Of a stretch of 12,215 bases of DNA, positions 1-8,203 are shown in pieces. This DNA comes from a bacterium (GTDB lineage Bacteria; Zhuqueibacterota; Zhuqueibacteria; Residuimicrobiales; Residuimicrobiaceae): positions 1 through 12,215 of the forward strand of contig JAAYTV010000502.1 of NCBI GenBank assembly GCA_012523655.1, written 5' to 3'. The notes beneath the pieces were generated by a model, which saw nothing but the letters and a program-made list of their open reading frames with translations, was not told the DNA's origin and ran no database searches. The translations under genes were made by a program, and so were the position numbers. The first letter of the stretch is position 1. Each line of letters begins with the position of its first letter.

Positions 1-1
1 A

Positions 2-949
2 GCGGTGTTGCTCGCCTTGAATGCGCTCTGCTCCGGCAAAGAGGTGATCGTTTCCCGGGGTCAACTGATCGAGATCGGCGGGTCATTCAGGCTGCCGGAT
101 GTGATGAAAAAAAGCGGCGCCATCATGAGAGAGGTGGGCACGACCAATAAAACTCGGCTTAAAGATTACCAGCAGGCGATCACCGAAAACACCGGTGCAC
201 TGTTTGTCGCCCACACTTCAAATTACCGGGTGTTGGGATTCACTGAGGAGGCTGAACTGGCGGAGCTGGCATCGATGGCGCACGCCCAGGGCTTTCCGCT
301 CATCCACGATCTAGGCGGAGGAGTGCTGCTCGATCTGCAGCGTTACCGGCTTCCTTATGAGCCCCTGGTGCAGGACAGCCTGGCTGCAGGAACAGATGTG
401 GTCACATTTAGCGGCGACAAGGTGCTGGGCGGTCCTCAGGCAGGCCTTATTGTGGGCAAGCGCACATATATCGAACAAATTCATCAAAACCCGATCATGC
501 GCGCCGTTCGCTGCGATAAACTGGTCTTTGCCGCTATGGAAGCCACCTTGCGGCTCTATTTCAATCCGGAGACCGTTGCGGAAGAGAACCGCACTCTGTT
601 TATGATCAGTGAACCCGTGGAGCAGGTGCAAAAACGAGCGCAAACCCTGCTCCACGCTCTGGGCGGAGCTGCACAAAGGCTATGGTCCGCGGATGCCAAG
701 GGGACCTTCGGCCAGATCGGCAGCGGTGCGCTTCCTCTGGAAAAAATCTCCAGCTGGGCTGTCGTTTTAACCCCGCCGGCACGCAAGGCAGGCAAACTGG
801 CGCAATTGCTGCGCGAGTGTACGCCGGGAATTGTCGGCTACGTACAGGATGATCGAGTGTTTCTCGATATGCGCACGGTCAGTGATGAAGAGGCTCAGAG
901 CATGGCGGGTGTTATTAACCAGCTGGCCGAAAGCCTCACCCAGCGGTGA
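2..949 (+). CDS. selA: L-seryl-tRNA(Sec) selenium transferase (selenocysteine synthase), 5'-truncated by the window edge
   Basis: PLP enzyme that converts seryl-tRNA(Sec) to selenocysteinyl-tRNA(Sec) using selenophosphate, in the cytoplasm. The frame is open from the first base; the first full codon is GCG at 2. About 315 codons are visible of a family length near 460 residues, so roughly the first 150 residues lie off the left edge. Visible family signatures are GKEVIVSRGQLIEIGGSFR near the start, REVGTTNKT, the HTSNYRVLGFTE stretch, HDLGGG, and FSGDKVLGGPQAG, whose Lys (codon 419-421) is the expected PLP Schiff-base residue. The C-terminal GIVGYVQDDRVFLDMRTV block is also typical of SelA. 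The stop at 947-949 lies 9 bp from the stop of the convergent acyl-CoA ligase gene. selB, selD and tRNA-Sec are not in the window. Identification is very secure; only the start is missing. Confidence 0.97.
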   Translation, partial: AVLLALNALCSGKEVIVSRGQLIEIGGSFRLPDVMKKSGAIMREVGTTNKTRLKDYQQAITENTGALFVAHTSNYRVLGFTEEAELAELASMAHAQGFPLIHDLGGGVLLDLQRYRLPYEPLVQDSLAAGTDVVTFSGDKVLGGPQAGLIVGKRTYIEQIHQNPIMRAVRCDKLVFAAMEATLRLYFNPETVAEENRTLFMISEPVEQVQKRAQTLLHALGGAAQRLWSADAKGTFGQIGSGALPLEKISSWAVVLTPPARKAGKLAQLLRECTPGIVGYVQDDRVFLDMRTVSDEEAQSMAGVINQLAESLTQR

Positions 950-958
950 ACAGGTGTT

Positions 959-2599
959 TTAGCTCAAATATTTTTTCCGCAATGCCACTTTGTCGATTTT
1001 ACCGACACTAGTTTTCTCCAGGGAAGGCACCACTTTGCTCTTGATCAGCAGCGCTTCGCGTACTAAAATCCCCTGATCCACATATTTTTTAACATGCAAA
1101 GCCAATTCTCGGTCCGCGGCCTGCGCCTCGGGCTTGAGCACAATCAGCGCCAATGGTATCTCCCCCCAATTCAAGTCCGCCTGGCCGATGACCGCCGCCT
1201 CAGCCACAGCTGGATGGGCGCAGAGAATGTCTTCCATCTCCAGAGAGGAGAGCCATTCGCCTCCGATTTTAATAACATCCTTGATGCGGTCGGTGATGCG
1301 GATTGAACCGATGGCATTCCACGAAGCCACATCTTGCGTATGCAGCCATCCGTTTGCCCATAACTTTTCAGAATTTTTACTGTCCTTCAGGTACCCTGGC
1401 GTCAGCCAGGGCGTGCGCACAACGATTTCGCCGCAAGTCTTGTCATCCTTGGGGACCAGTTCGCCTTTTTCATTGACCACCTGCAGGCGAACCAGGGCAG
1501 CAGGAGAACCGGTGCGGGAGCGCAATTCCGCCTGACCTTCCAGATCTAATTGCGCTTGAGCGGCGGTGATCTGAGCCAAACACAGCACCGGACAGGTTTC
1601 GGACAGCCCATATCCGGCGAACACATCGATGCCGCGCCGCAGTGCGGCCAAGGCGAGGGATTTCGGTAGTGCAGCGCCGCCGATAACCACCTTCCATCTG
1701 CTCAGATCCACCTCCTTGGCCAAAGGATCCTTGAGGAGCATGTTCAGGATGGTCGGCACACAATGGCTGAAGGTGACCTTTTCCACTGCCAGCAGTTTAA
1801 GCAGCATGTCCGGCGCATAACGTCCGGGATAGACCTGTTTGACTCCCAGCATCGTGGCGATGTAGGGCAGCCCCCACGCATGCACATGAAACATGGGTGT
1901 CAGAGGCATGTACACATCTTCGCGATGGAACCGACAGGTCAAGGCGGTCGAACTCAGCGACGCTGTGGTGGCAAGGGTATGCAATACCAATTGACGGTGG
2001 CTGAAGAAGACCCCCTTAGGCAGGCCGGTGGTGCCGGTGGTGTAAAAAGTAGTCGCCCGAGTGTTCTCATCAAATTCAGGAAACTCCTCCAGAGGTTCAG
2101 AATTTGCCAGCAGATGCTCATATTCCTCCACAAACGAAATGGAGCAGGCTGGGGTAGTCTCGGCGTCATTAATCAGAACAAATTGTTTGACGTTATCGAT
2201 CCGGCCTTTAATCTGCTCCAACAGCGGTAAAAACTCGGCATTAACCAGGATGATATCATCCTCAGCATGATCGATAGTATAGATCAGTTGCTCCAGACTC
2301 AACCGCACATTGATGGTGTGCAACACTGCACCGATCATGGGCACGGCATAGTAAGCTTCCAGGTACCGATGGCTGTCCCAATCCATGACTGCCACAGTGT
2401 CGCCGGTCTTGATGCCCAGAGAGATCAATCCGGCAGCCAGACGCCGCACTCGGTCCTGGAACTGCCGGTAGGTGAACCGATATTTATCCCGGTAAACGAT
2501 CTCCTGATCCGGCTGTTCGATGACCGGCGCGAGAAAAAGCTGTTTGATCAGCAGCGGATAATCGTAGGCTAACCAAGTCTGCCGAATAGGTTGGCTCAT
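959..2599 (-). CDS. AMP-dependent acyl-CoA synthetase/ligase (long- or medium-chain fatty-acid type)
   Basis: Activates a carboxylic acid, most likely a fatty acid, to acyl-AMP and then acyl-CoA with ATP and CoA. At 546 aa it has normal ANL-superfamily length. The P-loop YTTGTTGLPKG is at residues 186-196, the A5 motif AGYGLSE at 328-334, the ribose-binding Asp in TQDVASW near 423, the hinge region DRIKDVIKIGGEW at 437-449, and the catalytic Lys in TSVGKIDK at about 534. Overall it resembles the FadD-like, medium-chain and methylmercaptopropionate-CoA ligase group more than acetyl-CoA synthetase, but chain length cannot be read from sequence alone. The start is supported by GAGGAG five bases upstream of the ATG on the minus strand. 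A TTGCTA-16-TATATT promoter lies about 50 bp upstream. It converges on selA and stands alone with no visible beta-oxidation partners. Confidence 0.93.
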   Translation of the reverse strand: MSQPIRQTWLAYDYPLLIKQLFLAPVIEQPDQEIVYRDKYRFTYRQFQDRVRRLAAGLISLGIKTGDTVAVMDWDSHRYLEAYYAVPMIGAVLHTINVRLSLEQLIYTIDHAEDDIILVNAEFLPLLEQIKGRIDNVKQFVLINDAETTPACSISFVEEYEHLLANSEPLEEFPEFDENTRATTFYTTGTTGLPKGVFFSHRQLVLHTLATTASLSSTALTCRFHREDVYMPLTPMFHVHAWGLPYIATMLGVKQVYPGRYAPDMLLKLLAVEKVTFSHCVPTILNMLLKDPLAKEVDLSRWKVVIGGAALPKSLALAALRRGIDVFAGYGLSETCPVLCLAQITAAQAQLDLEGQAELRSRTGSPAALVRLQVVNEKGELVPKDDKTCGEIVVRTPWLTPGYLKDSKNSEKLWANGWLHTQDVASWNAIGSIRITDRIKDVIKIGGEWLSSLEMEDILCAHPAVAEAAVIGQADLNWGEIPLALIVLKPEAQAADRELALHVKKYVDQGILVREALLIKSKVVPSLEKTSVGKIDKVALRKKYLS

Positions 2600-2648
2600 A
2601 GGTGCTCCTCGTCCTTGAAAATGTTAACGAAATGAATCAGTTTCAGAT

Positions 2649-2676
2649 AATATAGGATATTCTTGGCGATTAGCAA
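2649..2676 (-). promoter_or_regulatory. sigma70-like promoter for the acyl-CoA ligase gene
   Basis: Read on the minus strand, TTGCTA (2671-2676) is followed after 16 bp by TATATT (2649-2654), a 5/6 match to TATAAT. The predicted transcript start near 2642 gives a leader of about 43 nt before the ATG at 2599. Not experimentally supported; the -35 is only a 4/6 match. Confidence 0.4.
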
Positions 2677-2766
2677 GTTTTTTTTCCAATCAGACCGGCC
2701 AAAGTTAAAATCTTTCCAGCCAAATCCAGCGCAGGCTGTTCGGTTTTTCACTTTTCTGTTTTACTA

Positions 2767-2795
2767 TTGAATAAATTGTAGTAAATTGCTAAATC
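2767..2795 (+). promoter_or_regulatory. weak sigma70-like promoter for yciO
   Basis: TTGAAT (2767-2772), a 17-bp spacer and TAAATC (2790-2795) are placed so that transcription would start near 2802, 34 nt before the ATG. The -10 match is poor (3/6), so this is tentative. The AT-rich 2600-2835 interval must hold divergent promoters for this gene and the acyl-CoA ligase. Confidence 0.25.
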
Positions 2796-2835
2796 TTATG
2801 GACTCTTTGATGCGGCAAAGACTGGATTTAGAGCC

Positions 2836-3450
2836 ATGGCGTTAGTTCACTATGAAATTCATCCTGATCACCCCCAGGAACGCTTGCTGCAGAAAGCGGT
2901 GGACGTTCTGCAGGAAGGTGGATTGATCATCTATCCGACCGACACTGTATATGGTCTGGGCTGTGATCTGCTCAACAAAAAAGGCTTAGAGCGCATCTAT
3001 CATATCAAGGGAAAAAACAAGCGCAAATTGTTGAGTTTTATCTGTCCGGATCTGAAGGAGATCGCCCGTTATGCGCATGTCTCCACACCGGCCTATAAAG
3101 TGATGAAGCATCTGCTGCCCGGACCCTATACCTTTATCCTCGAGGCCTCCCGTCTAGTGCCCAAACTCCTTTTGGAAAAACGTAAGACTGTGGGCATTCG
3201 TGTCCCTGATCACCCGGTGTGCCGGGGTTTGCTCGAACTATTTTCCAATCCCATCATCAGCACCAGCGCCAGTCTGGCGGATCAGCCCTATCTCAATGAT
3301 CCGAATGAGATCATGGATACGTTTTATCATTTGGCAGATCTGTTTCTGGATGCAGGAGCAGGCGGATTGACGCCGTCCAGCATCATCGACCTCAGCCTGG
3401 AACCCTTTGCGGTGCTGCGGACCGGTAAAGGCGATGTTTCTCAATTTTGA
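2836..3450 (+). CDS. yciO: YciO-type Sua5/YrdC/YwlC family protein (L-threonylcarbamoyladenylate synthase-like)
   Basis: 204 aa, single YrdC-fold domain. Members bind ATP and threonine/bicarbonate and make threonylcarbamoyl-AMP for tRNA t6A37. YciO itself is a paralogue of TsaC whose physiological role is less clear. The N-terminus YEIHPDHPQERLLQKAV closely resembles E. coli YciO. Next come the nucleotide-binding PTDTVYGLGC (34-43), KLLSFIC (64-70), the LPGPYTFIL block (94-102) and KRKTVGIRVPDHPV (115-128). STSAS (142-146) stands where TsaC/Sua5 usually has S-x-SAN, which also argues for YciO rather than the housekeeping enzyme. No C-terminal Sua5 extension is present. The start is chosen from family alignment; the Shine-Dalgarno is weak. 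The downstream NlpC/P60 gene begins 74 bp later and may be cotranscribed. Confidence 0.88.
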   Translation: MALVHYEIHPDHPQERLLQKAVDVLQEGGLIIYPTDTVYGLGCDLLNKKGLERIYHIKGKNKRKLLSFICPDLKEIARYAHVSTPAYKVMKHLLPGPYTFILEASRLVPKLLLEKRKTVGIRVPDHPVCRGLLELFSNPIISTSASLADQPYLNDPNEIMDTFYHLADLFLDAGAGGLTPSSIIDLSLEPFAVLRTGKGDVSQF

Positions 3451-3455
3451 CTACA

Positions 3456-3482
3456 TGGCCGGAATCAGGACCAAGCCGGCCA
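3456..3482 (+). repeat. 7-bp perfect inverted repeat between yciO and the NlpC/P60 gene
   Basis: TGGCCGG (3456-3462) pairs with CCGGCCA (3476-3482) around a 13-nt loop, just after the yciO stop. No T-run follows, so it is not a canonical terminator. If the two genes share a transcript this GC-only stem could act as an intercistronic stabiliser or partial attenuator. A smaller AAAGC/GCTTT stem follows at 3485-3501. Confidence 0.4.
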
Positions 3483-3513
3483 CGAAAGCCGCTGAAGCTT
3501 TGTTCCTTATTAT

Positions 3514-3527
3514 AGGAGATGCCTGTG
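3514..3527 (+). promoter_or_regulatory. ribosome binding site that decides the NlpC/P60 start
   Basis: AGGAG at 3514-3518 touches the in-frame ATG at 3519 directly but sits at an ideal 6-nt spacing from GTG at 3525. The GTG start trims the product by two residues and leaves a classic short n-region (M-R-W) for the signal peptide. Confidence 0.6.
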
Positions 3528-4646
3528 CGTTGGAATGGCTTACTGATGCTGATTTTCACATCCATCGGTTTGGCGCAGATGAAAGATACCAGTCCACGAG
3601 AGTTGGACCTGCTCATCAGCCAAACCCGGGATGAAATCTGTCCAGAAAAAAGGCTGGACTATGTAGCAGTCTATGGCGAAATGGTGGACAGCATCCTGGT
3701 GCTTAAAGGAGAAACCTCGCATGCGGTTTTCCGCGATTCTCTGATCATCCGCAGCCGCCGACTGTTCCCTCGGGTCCAGGATGCCATCACCCTGCTTCCG
3801 GCGCCTTCACTCGGCAAGAAAACACAAGGAGTTCTACGGGTCAGCACAGGATTTCTGCGCCGGCATCCGGACCATGACATGGAGATGATCAGCCAGGGCC
3901 TGCTGGGCGAGCCGGTAACGCTGCTCAAACGCCATGGCGCTTTTTATTTTTGCAAGCTGGAGGACGGCTACCTGGGCTGGATGGAAAATGCCTCGGTGCA
4001 GGAGATGGATCAGGATGCTTTCAACCGCTGGCAAGCAATGGATCACGTCATCTACCTGGGGCGTGTTGCTACGATCTACAGCGAAAAAAATGAGCGCTCT
4101 GACCCAGTCAGCGACATCGTCAGCGGCTGTCGTGTGGCAAGATTAAAAAAACAGGGCAGATGGCTGCTGGTTCAATTGCCCGACGGCCGCACCGGCTACC
4201 TTCGAACCGACCAGGTAAGCGATTACCGAACCTTTCGCCTCCAGCCCCAGCCGACAGCGGAAAGCCTGGTCAAGACCGCTCGCCAATTCATCGGCATTCC
4301 CTATCTCTGGGGCGGCAATTCGGCCAAGGGATTTGATTGCTCAGGTTTGACCCGCACCGTTTTCCAGCTGCACAACATCGCCCTGCCGCGCGATGCCAAC
4401 ATGCAGGTTCATGCCGGTTCCTCGGTGACCTTTGATTCCACCTACCAGCAGCTCAGGCCGGCGGATCTATTGTTCTTTGGTCCAAGTACGCAGCGCATCA
4501 CCCATGTGGCCCTCTATCTCGGCAACGGTCGATTTATCCACAGCGATGGGCTGGTGCGCATCAACAGCTTTATTCCAGCCGATGAAAATTACAGCAGCCA
4601 TCGGGTTCAAGGCCTGCAGGCTGTTCGACGCATTCTCAGCCGATGA
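3525..4646 (+). CDS. Exported NlpC/P60 (C40) cell-wall peptidase with SH3-like domains
   Basis: Likely D,L-endopeptidase acting on peptidoglycan stem peptides outside the cytoplasmic membrane. From the GTG at 3525 the product is 373 aa. It starts with a short signal peptide (M-R, then a GLLMLIFTSIGLA core, cleavage before the Gln near residue 19). The middle, about residues 95-245, looks like two bacterial SH3-like modules; key traces are ETVTLLK-type and GYLGWM (first) and GRWLLVQLPDGRTGYLRTDQV (second). The C-terminal NlpC/P60 domain (about 250-373) has the catalytic Cys272 in FDCSG, His327 in THVALYLG and His339 in FIHSDG. The 12-residue His-His spacing is the same as in E. coli Spr/MepS. 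GTG 3525 is preferred because AGGAG at 3514-3518 lies six bases upstream, whereas the ATG at 3519 abuts the ribosome site. It follows yciO by 74 bp. Confidence 0.92.
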   Translation: MRWNGLLMLIFTSIGLAQMKDTSPRELDLLISQTRDEICPEKRLDYVAVYGEMVDSILVLKGETSHAVFRDSLIIRSRRLFPRVQDAITLLPAPSLGKKTQGVLRVSTGFLRRHPDHDMEMISQGLLGEPVTLLKRHGAFYFCKLEDGYLGWMENASVQEMDQDAFNRWQAMDHVIYLGRVATIYSEKNERSDPVSDIVSGCRVARLKKQGRWLLVQLPDGRTGYLRTDQVSDYRTFRLQPQPTAESLVKTARQFIGIPYLWGGNSAKGFDCSGLTRTVFQLHNIALPRDANMQVHAGSSVTFDSTYQQLRPADLLFFGPSTQRITHVALYLGNGRFIHSDGLVRINSFIPADENYSSHRVQGLQAVRRILSR

Positions 4647-5087
4647 ACGGTCGGCGGTCGCGGGGGACCGACATTCAAGAAAACCGACTTAAAAAAACAC
4701 TTGACAATGGCCGCTGAACTAATAAATTTAATAGCGTCAAGCAGGTTGTGCAGCGACCTGCCCCCCTGTCCTAGCCTTAAAGGCCCTGATTTGCATCCTC
4801 TGATCAGCGTGTTGGAAATCAACACATCCTTGAAATGTTCCAGTGCACATTAGAGCACAGAAAATTAAAAGAATTAAATTTATCCACTGCGGAACTCATA
4901 GACAGCGACAGCGTTTCTTCTATCAGCAAAAAAACGCGCAATCCAACAGCGCAGCAGGCGCTTTTATTCACCTTTTAACAGGAGGACTCAAAGCTGAATT
5001 GTATTGGTTGCACCTCGACGCGAAAATCCTTTTCACCCCTCCCGGTGACCAATTCTCAGAAAAAAATTTTGCTATAAAGGAGTTGTT
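4647..5087 (+). other. 441-bp intergenic region, probable promoter and long leader of the LamG protein gene
   Basis: No convincing gene. TTGACA at 4701-4706, a 16-bp spacer and TAAATT (4723-4728) form a possible promoter, which would give a leader of roughly 350 nt. The leader contains simple hairpins: GCAGGT/ACCTGC (4741-4761, 9-nt loop, right at the expected transcript start), GTGTTG/CAACAC (4809-4825, 5-nt loop) and GTGC/GCAC (4843-4858). A strong AGGAGG at 4980-4985 has no ATG/GTG/TTG at proper spacing; only a CTG at 4994 could open a 27-codon frame. The ribosome site for the real gene is AAAGGAG at 5076-5082. Confidence 0.5.
4701..4728 (+). promoter_or_regulatory. sigma70-like promoter ahead of the LamG protein gene
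   Basis: Perfect TTGACA (4701-4706), 16-bp spacer, then TAAATT (4/6 match to TATAAT) in an A/T-rich patch. It lies 55 bp after the NlpC/P60 stop and about 360 bp before the LamG gene, so a long 5' leader is implied if it is used. Confidence 0.4.
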
Positions 5088-8000
5088 ATGAAAAAGTTGT
5101 TGCTCATTTTCTTAGCTGTGCCCGCGCTGACGTTTGCGCTGGGACAAGCCGGCAGTCAATTGACCTTTGACGGTATTGACGATGCCGTGCAGGTGACGTT
5201 CGCACCGGTTCTCAATACCCTCTCGGGCGACTATACCATGGAGGCCTGGATCAATCGCAGCGCCTACAACAACTATGACCGTTTGGCGGATCGGGAAAAC
5301 GTTTTTGCCTTTTACCTGGGCCCGAACAACACTGTCGGTTTTCGTGGGCCCTTGGGAAGCCCGGAATTGAACTCCCCCATCAATACGATAACTGCTGGAT
5401 GGCATCACGTGGCAGTTCGGTGCAGCACCATTGCCTCTGTCGTTACTGCCACGCTGTTTTACGACGGCAATCCCGTGGCATCACTCACTCACCCGAGTTT
5501 GTCGCTGCCGACTGCTCAAAACACCGATCTGATCATCGGCAACCGCAGCGCGTTGGATCGTCCGTTAAACGGCAGCATCGATGAGGTGCGGCTATGGAAT
5601 ATCGCGCGCACAGATGCCCAAATTAAAATAGACCGCGGTGCACTCCTGACCGGCACAGAGCCTGGACTGATCGCCTACTACCGGTTGGATGAAGCCACCG
5701 GACAACTCGTCGGCGATGCTTCGGTGCAGAGCGTCAACGGCCGGTTGGGCACGACGGATCTCCCTGATGCCAACGATCCCCTCTGGCAACCCTCGGCTGC
5801 AGCCATTGGTTTCAACCTGTCCACACCCAATGTCGCCTCTGTCCTACCCATCGCTTCAGCGCTCACCATCACCTGGGCCGTGAATCCCGAGATCGCGCAA
5901 GTGAATGTGCTCTACTCATTCGATGGCGGCGTCAGTTGGAGCATTCTAGGCCATCGCGTGGCCAATACCGGCAGCCTGAACACCTATGTGCCCGGTGTGG
6001 TGACCACCCGTGGTCTGTTCCGCGTCGCTCATCCGGACAGCGCATTTTTAATGGATGACAGCGACAATGAAATGACCTTTCTGGATCCCGGCAACTGGAA
6101 GCAGACCATTATCAAAGAAGCCGAAGAGGGCGTTCTTGCCGACCGGATGCAAACCAGCGTAGACGGCTGTGCATTTAAGTGTGGATTTGTCTTCAGCAAA
6201 AAAGAAAACGTCGGCACCGTCTCGATCCCCTTCACCGTCAACCAAGCCGGCCTCTATGTCATTTGGAGCCGCACCCGCGCTGTGGGTGGATCCGCCAACT
6301 CTTTCTACTGGTGCATCGACGGCGGTGCGGAGAAAATTTGGGACACGCAAAAAAGAGATCGTTGGGTCTGGGAAACCCTGGCTGATCGCGGCACTTCATC
6401 CGGTTATCCCGAGGCGGAAGTCAAGCCGGTACTATTGAATCTCTCCGCGGGTCAGCATATGCTGAAATTCCGCGCCCGTGAGACGCATTGTCGTTTGGAC
6501 CAGATCAGAATCACCAACGACCTCGCCGCCTTTATCTCAGCCTCTCCCGCAAAATGGATCGAGTTGACCAGCCCGCACGGCTGGGAGCAGGTGCCTCATG
6601 GCAGCACCTTTGAGATCAAATGGTCCTCCTCGGGCATCGGCGATAAAGTCAGCATCGAATACTCGTGTGAACGGACTTTCAACGATCCGATTCTCATTAC
6701 AGATCAAACAGCCAACGACGGATCGTATCTCTGGCAAGTTCCGAACGATAACTGCGAGGATGCTTTCATCCGGATAACGGCAGGAAGTCCAGGCAATTGC
6801 CCGGCGGATCAAAACCACAACGAATTCATGATCATAGATCCGCCGCCGCAGATCATCGTACGAATGCCCAATGGCGGAGAAAGATGGCAGGCTGCCAGCA
6901 CTCAACAGATCGGCTGGATCAGCAAGCAGTATACCGGGCTGGTCAATGTTTTGTATAGCCTTGACAATGGTAAGAATTGGAATAGCCTGGCGGCGAATCA
7001 AGCAGCCTCCGACACCATCCAGTGGACCGTGCCGGCCACGCTTTCCGATTCGTGTCTCGTTCGAGTAGAAGCAGCCGGCAGCGCGACGCCGAGCGATCAG
7101 AGCGATTTGGTCTTCGCCATCATTGCTAAACCGCCCATTCCGACTGAGAATGAATATGCCCTATACTTTGACGGCGTCAATGATTATGTGGAGATCCCCC
7201 ATGCCGCCAGCCTAAACGTGTCCACCCGATTCACCATCGAGTTCTGGATGAAGACGAGCACGCCGACGCAGAAATGGACCCGCATCATGGAAAAGGGCTC
7301 TTGGGACGAATACTATATGGGCTTTTATGGCGCCAGCGCAAAAATGAGCGGCGCATTGCGCACTGCCATTCCGGGCGGTTCCGCGATGACCACGCCCGTG
7401 GGACCTTCCACCACCGTTCTGGCCAAGGATACCTGGTACCACGTGGCCGCGACTTTTGACGGCGCCATCGCCAAAATCTACATCAACGGCAGAGAAGAAA
7501 GCAGCAAGGCCGCAACGGTGCTGCCCCGTTCACTGGTGAACAGCTTGATTCTCGGCGCCAAAAAGAGTACTACGGGCACGGAATATCATTATCAGGGCTG
7601 GCTAGATGAAGTGCGGATCTGGAACGTTGCGCGCAGCCAGTCGGAGATCGCCGCCACCATGTATCAACCCTTATCCGGCACTGAGGCAAATCTGGTCGCC
7701 TGGTTCCCGTTCAACGAAGGAGCGGGTCAAGCTGCGATCGATAGATCAGCAAATGCCCACAGTGGAAGACTCGGCGAATTATCGGTGAGCGATGATGCGG
7801 ATCCGCAGTGGGTGGTGAGCGACCGGCCGACCGCCGCAATGCCGAAAAAGAGCGAACCAGCCGCCCCAACGGAAGCTGCCACACTGATTCTGCCGGAGCA
7901 GTTTGCCCTGAACCAGAATTATCCCAACCCCTTTAACGCCGGTACGCTGATCACCTTTGAGATCCCCGTGCAAAAAGAGGCGGTGGATGCATCGCTGGAG

Positions 8001-8183
8001 ATCTATGATCTGAGCGGCCGGAGGATCGCTGAGATCTGGCATGGAACCGCTCAACCGGGTCGACATCAAGCCTATTGGAACGGTATGGACGCCAACGGCC
8101 AAACGGCGGCGTCTGGCGTTTATTTCTATCGTCTGCGCGCCGGCCAGTTCAGCGCGACCAAACGCATGCTGATGCTCAAATAA
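5088..8183 (+). CDS. Secreted LamG / CBM-like / Ig-like protein with C-terminal sorting domain
   Basis: 1031-aa exported protein, probably surface-attached or released and glycan-binding. Start ATG 5088 follows AAAGGAG with 5-nt spacing. Order of parts: signal peptide 1 to about 19; LamG/concanavalin A-like domain 25-235, starting LTFDGIDDAV and including SIDEVRLWN at 163-171; an Ig-like module with YSFDGGVSW near 275; a carbohydrate-binding-like module 344-478, beginning EAEEG, Trp-rich, ending in RLDQIRIT, with several Cys; two repeated Ig-like modules at about 490-584 and 588-680, the second with MPNGGERW and YSLDNGKNW; a second LamG domain 690-908, with LDEVRIWNVAR from 839; and a C-terminal FlgD-like/type A sorting domain 938-1031 beginning NYPNPFN (944-950). 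No catalytic motif is seen. Ligand and exporter are unknown; such tails are T9SS signals in Bacteroidota, but that role is unproven in related phyla. Confidence 0.93.
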   Translation: MKKLLLIFLAVPALTFALGQAGSQLTFDGIDDAVQVTFAPVLNTLSGDYTMEAWINRSAYNNYDRLADRENVFAFYLGPNNTVGFRGPLGSPELNSPINTITAGWHHVAVRCSTIASVVTATLFYDGNPVASLTHPSLSLPTAQNTDLIIGNRSALDRPLNGSIDEVRLWNIARTDAQIKIDRGALLTGTEPGLIAYYRLDEATGQLVGDASVQSVNGRLGTTDLPDANDPLWQPSAAAIGFNLSTPNVASVLPIASALTITWAVNPEIAQVNVLYSFDGGVSWSILGHRVANTGSLNTYVPGVVTTRGLFRVAHPDSAFLMDDSDNEMTFLDPGNWKQTIIKEAEEGVLADRMQTSVDGCAFKCGFVFSKKENVGTVSIPFTVNQAGLYVIWSRTRAVGGSANSFYWCIDGGAEKIWDTQKRDRWVWETLADRGTSSGYPEAEVKPVLLNLSAGQHMLKFRARETHCRLDQIRITNDLAAFISASPAKWIELTSPHGWEQVPHGSTFEIKWSSSGIGDKVSIEYSCERTFNDPILITDQTANDGSYLWQVPNDNCEDAFIRITAGSPGNCPADQNHNEFMIIDPPPQIIVRMPNGGERWQAASTQQIGWISKQYTGLVNVLYSLDNGKNWNSLAANQAASDTIQWTVPATLSDSCLVRVEAAGSATPSDQSDLVFAIIAKPPIPTENEYALYFDGVNDYVEIPHAASLNVSTRFTIEFWMKTSTPTQKWTRIMEKGSWDEYYMGFYGASAKMSGALRTAIPGGSAMTTPVGPSTTVLAKDTWYHVAATFDGAIAKIYINGREESSKAATVLPRSLVNSLILGAKKSTTGTEYHYQGWLDEVRIWNVARSQSEIAATMYQPLSGTEANLVAWFPFNEGAGQAAIDRSANAHSGRLGELSVSDDADPQWVVSDRPTAAMPKKSEPAAPTEAATLILPEQFALNQNYPNPFNAGTLITFEIPVQKEAVDASLEIYDLSGRRIAEIWHGTAQPGRHQAYWNGMDANGQTAASGVYFYRLRAGQFSATKRMLMLK

Positions 8184-8203
8184 ACCGATCTGCGATCCTT
8201 CTG

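Noticed and set aside
4994..5077. 27-codon peptide starting at CTG after a strong AGGAGG in the LamG leader
   Set aside because: CTG starts are rare and the peptide has no recognisable feature. The AGGAGG may be chance or part of RNA structure.
4843..5091. 82-codon frame in the leader of the LamG gene whose stop overlaps the LamG start as ATGA
   Set aside because: The overlap looks like translational coupling, but the GTG start has no ribosome site, the composition is unlike a protein, and the frame resembles nothing I recognise.
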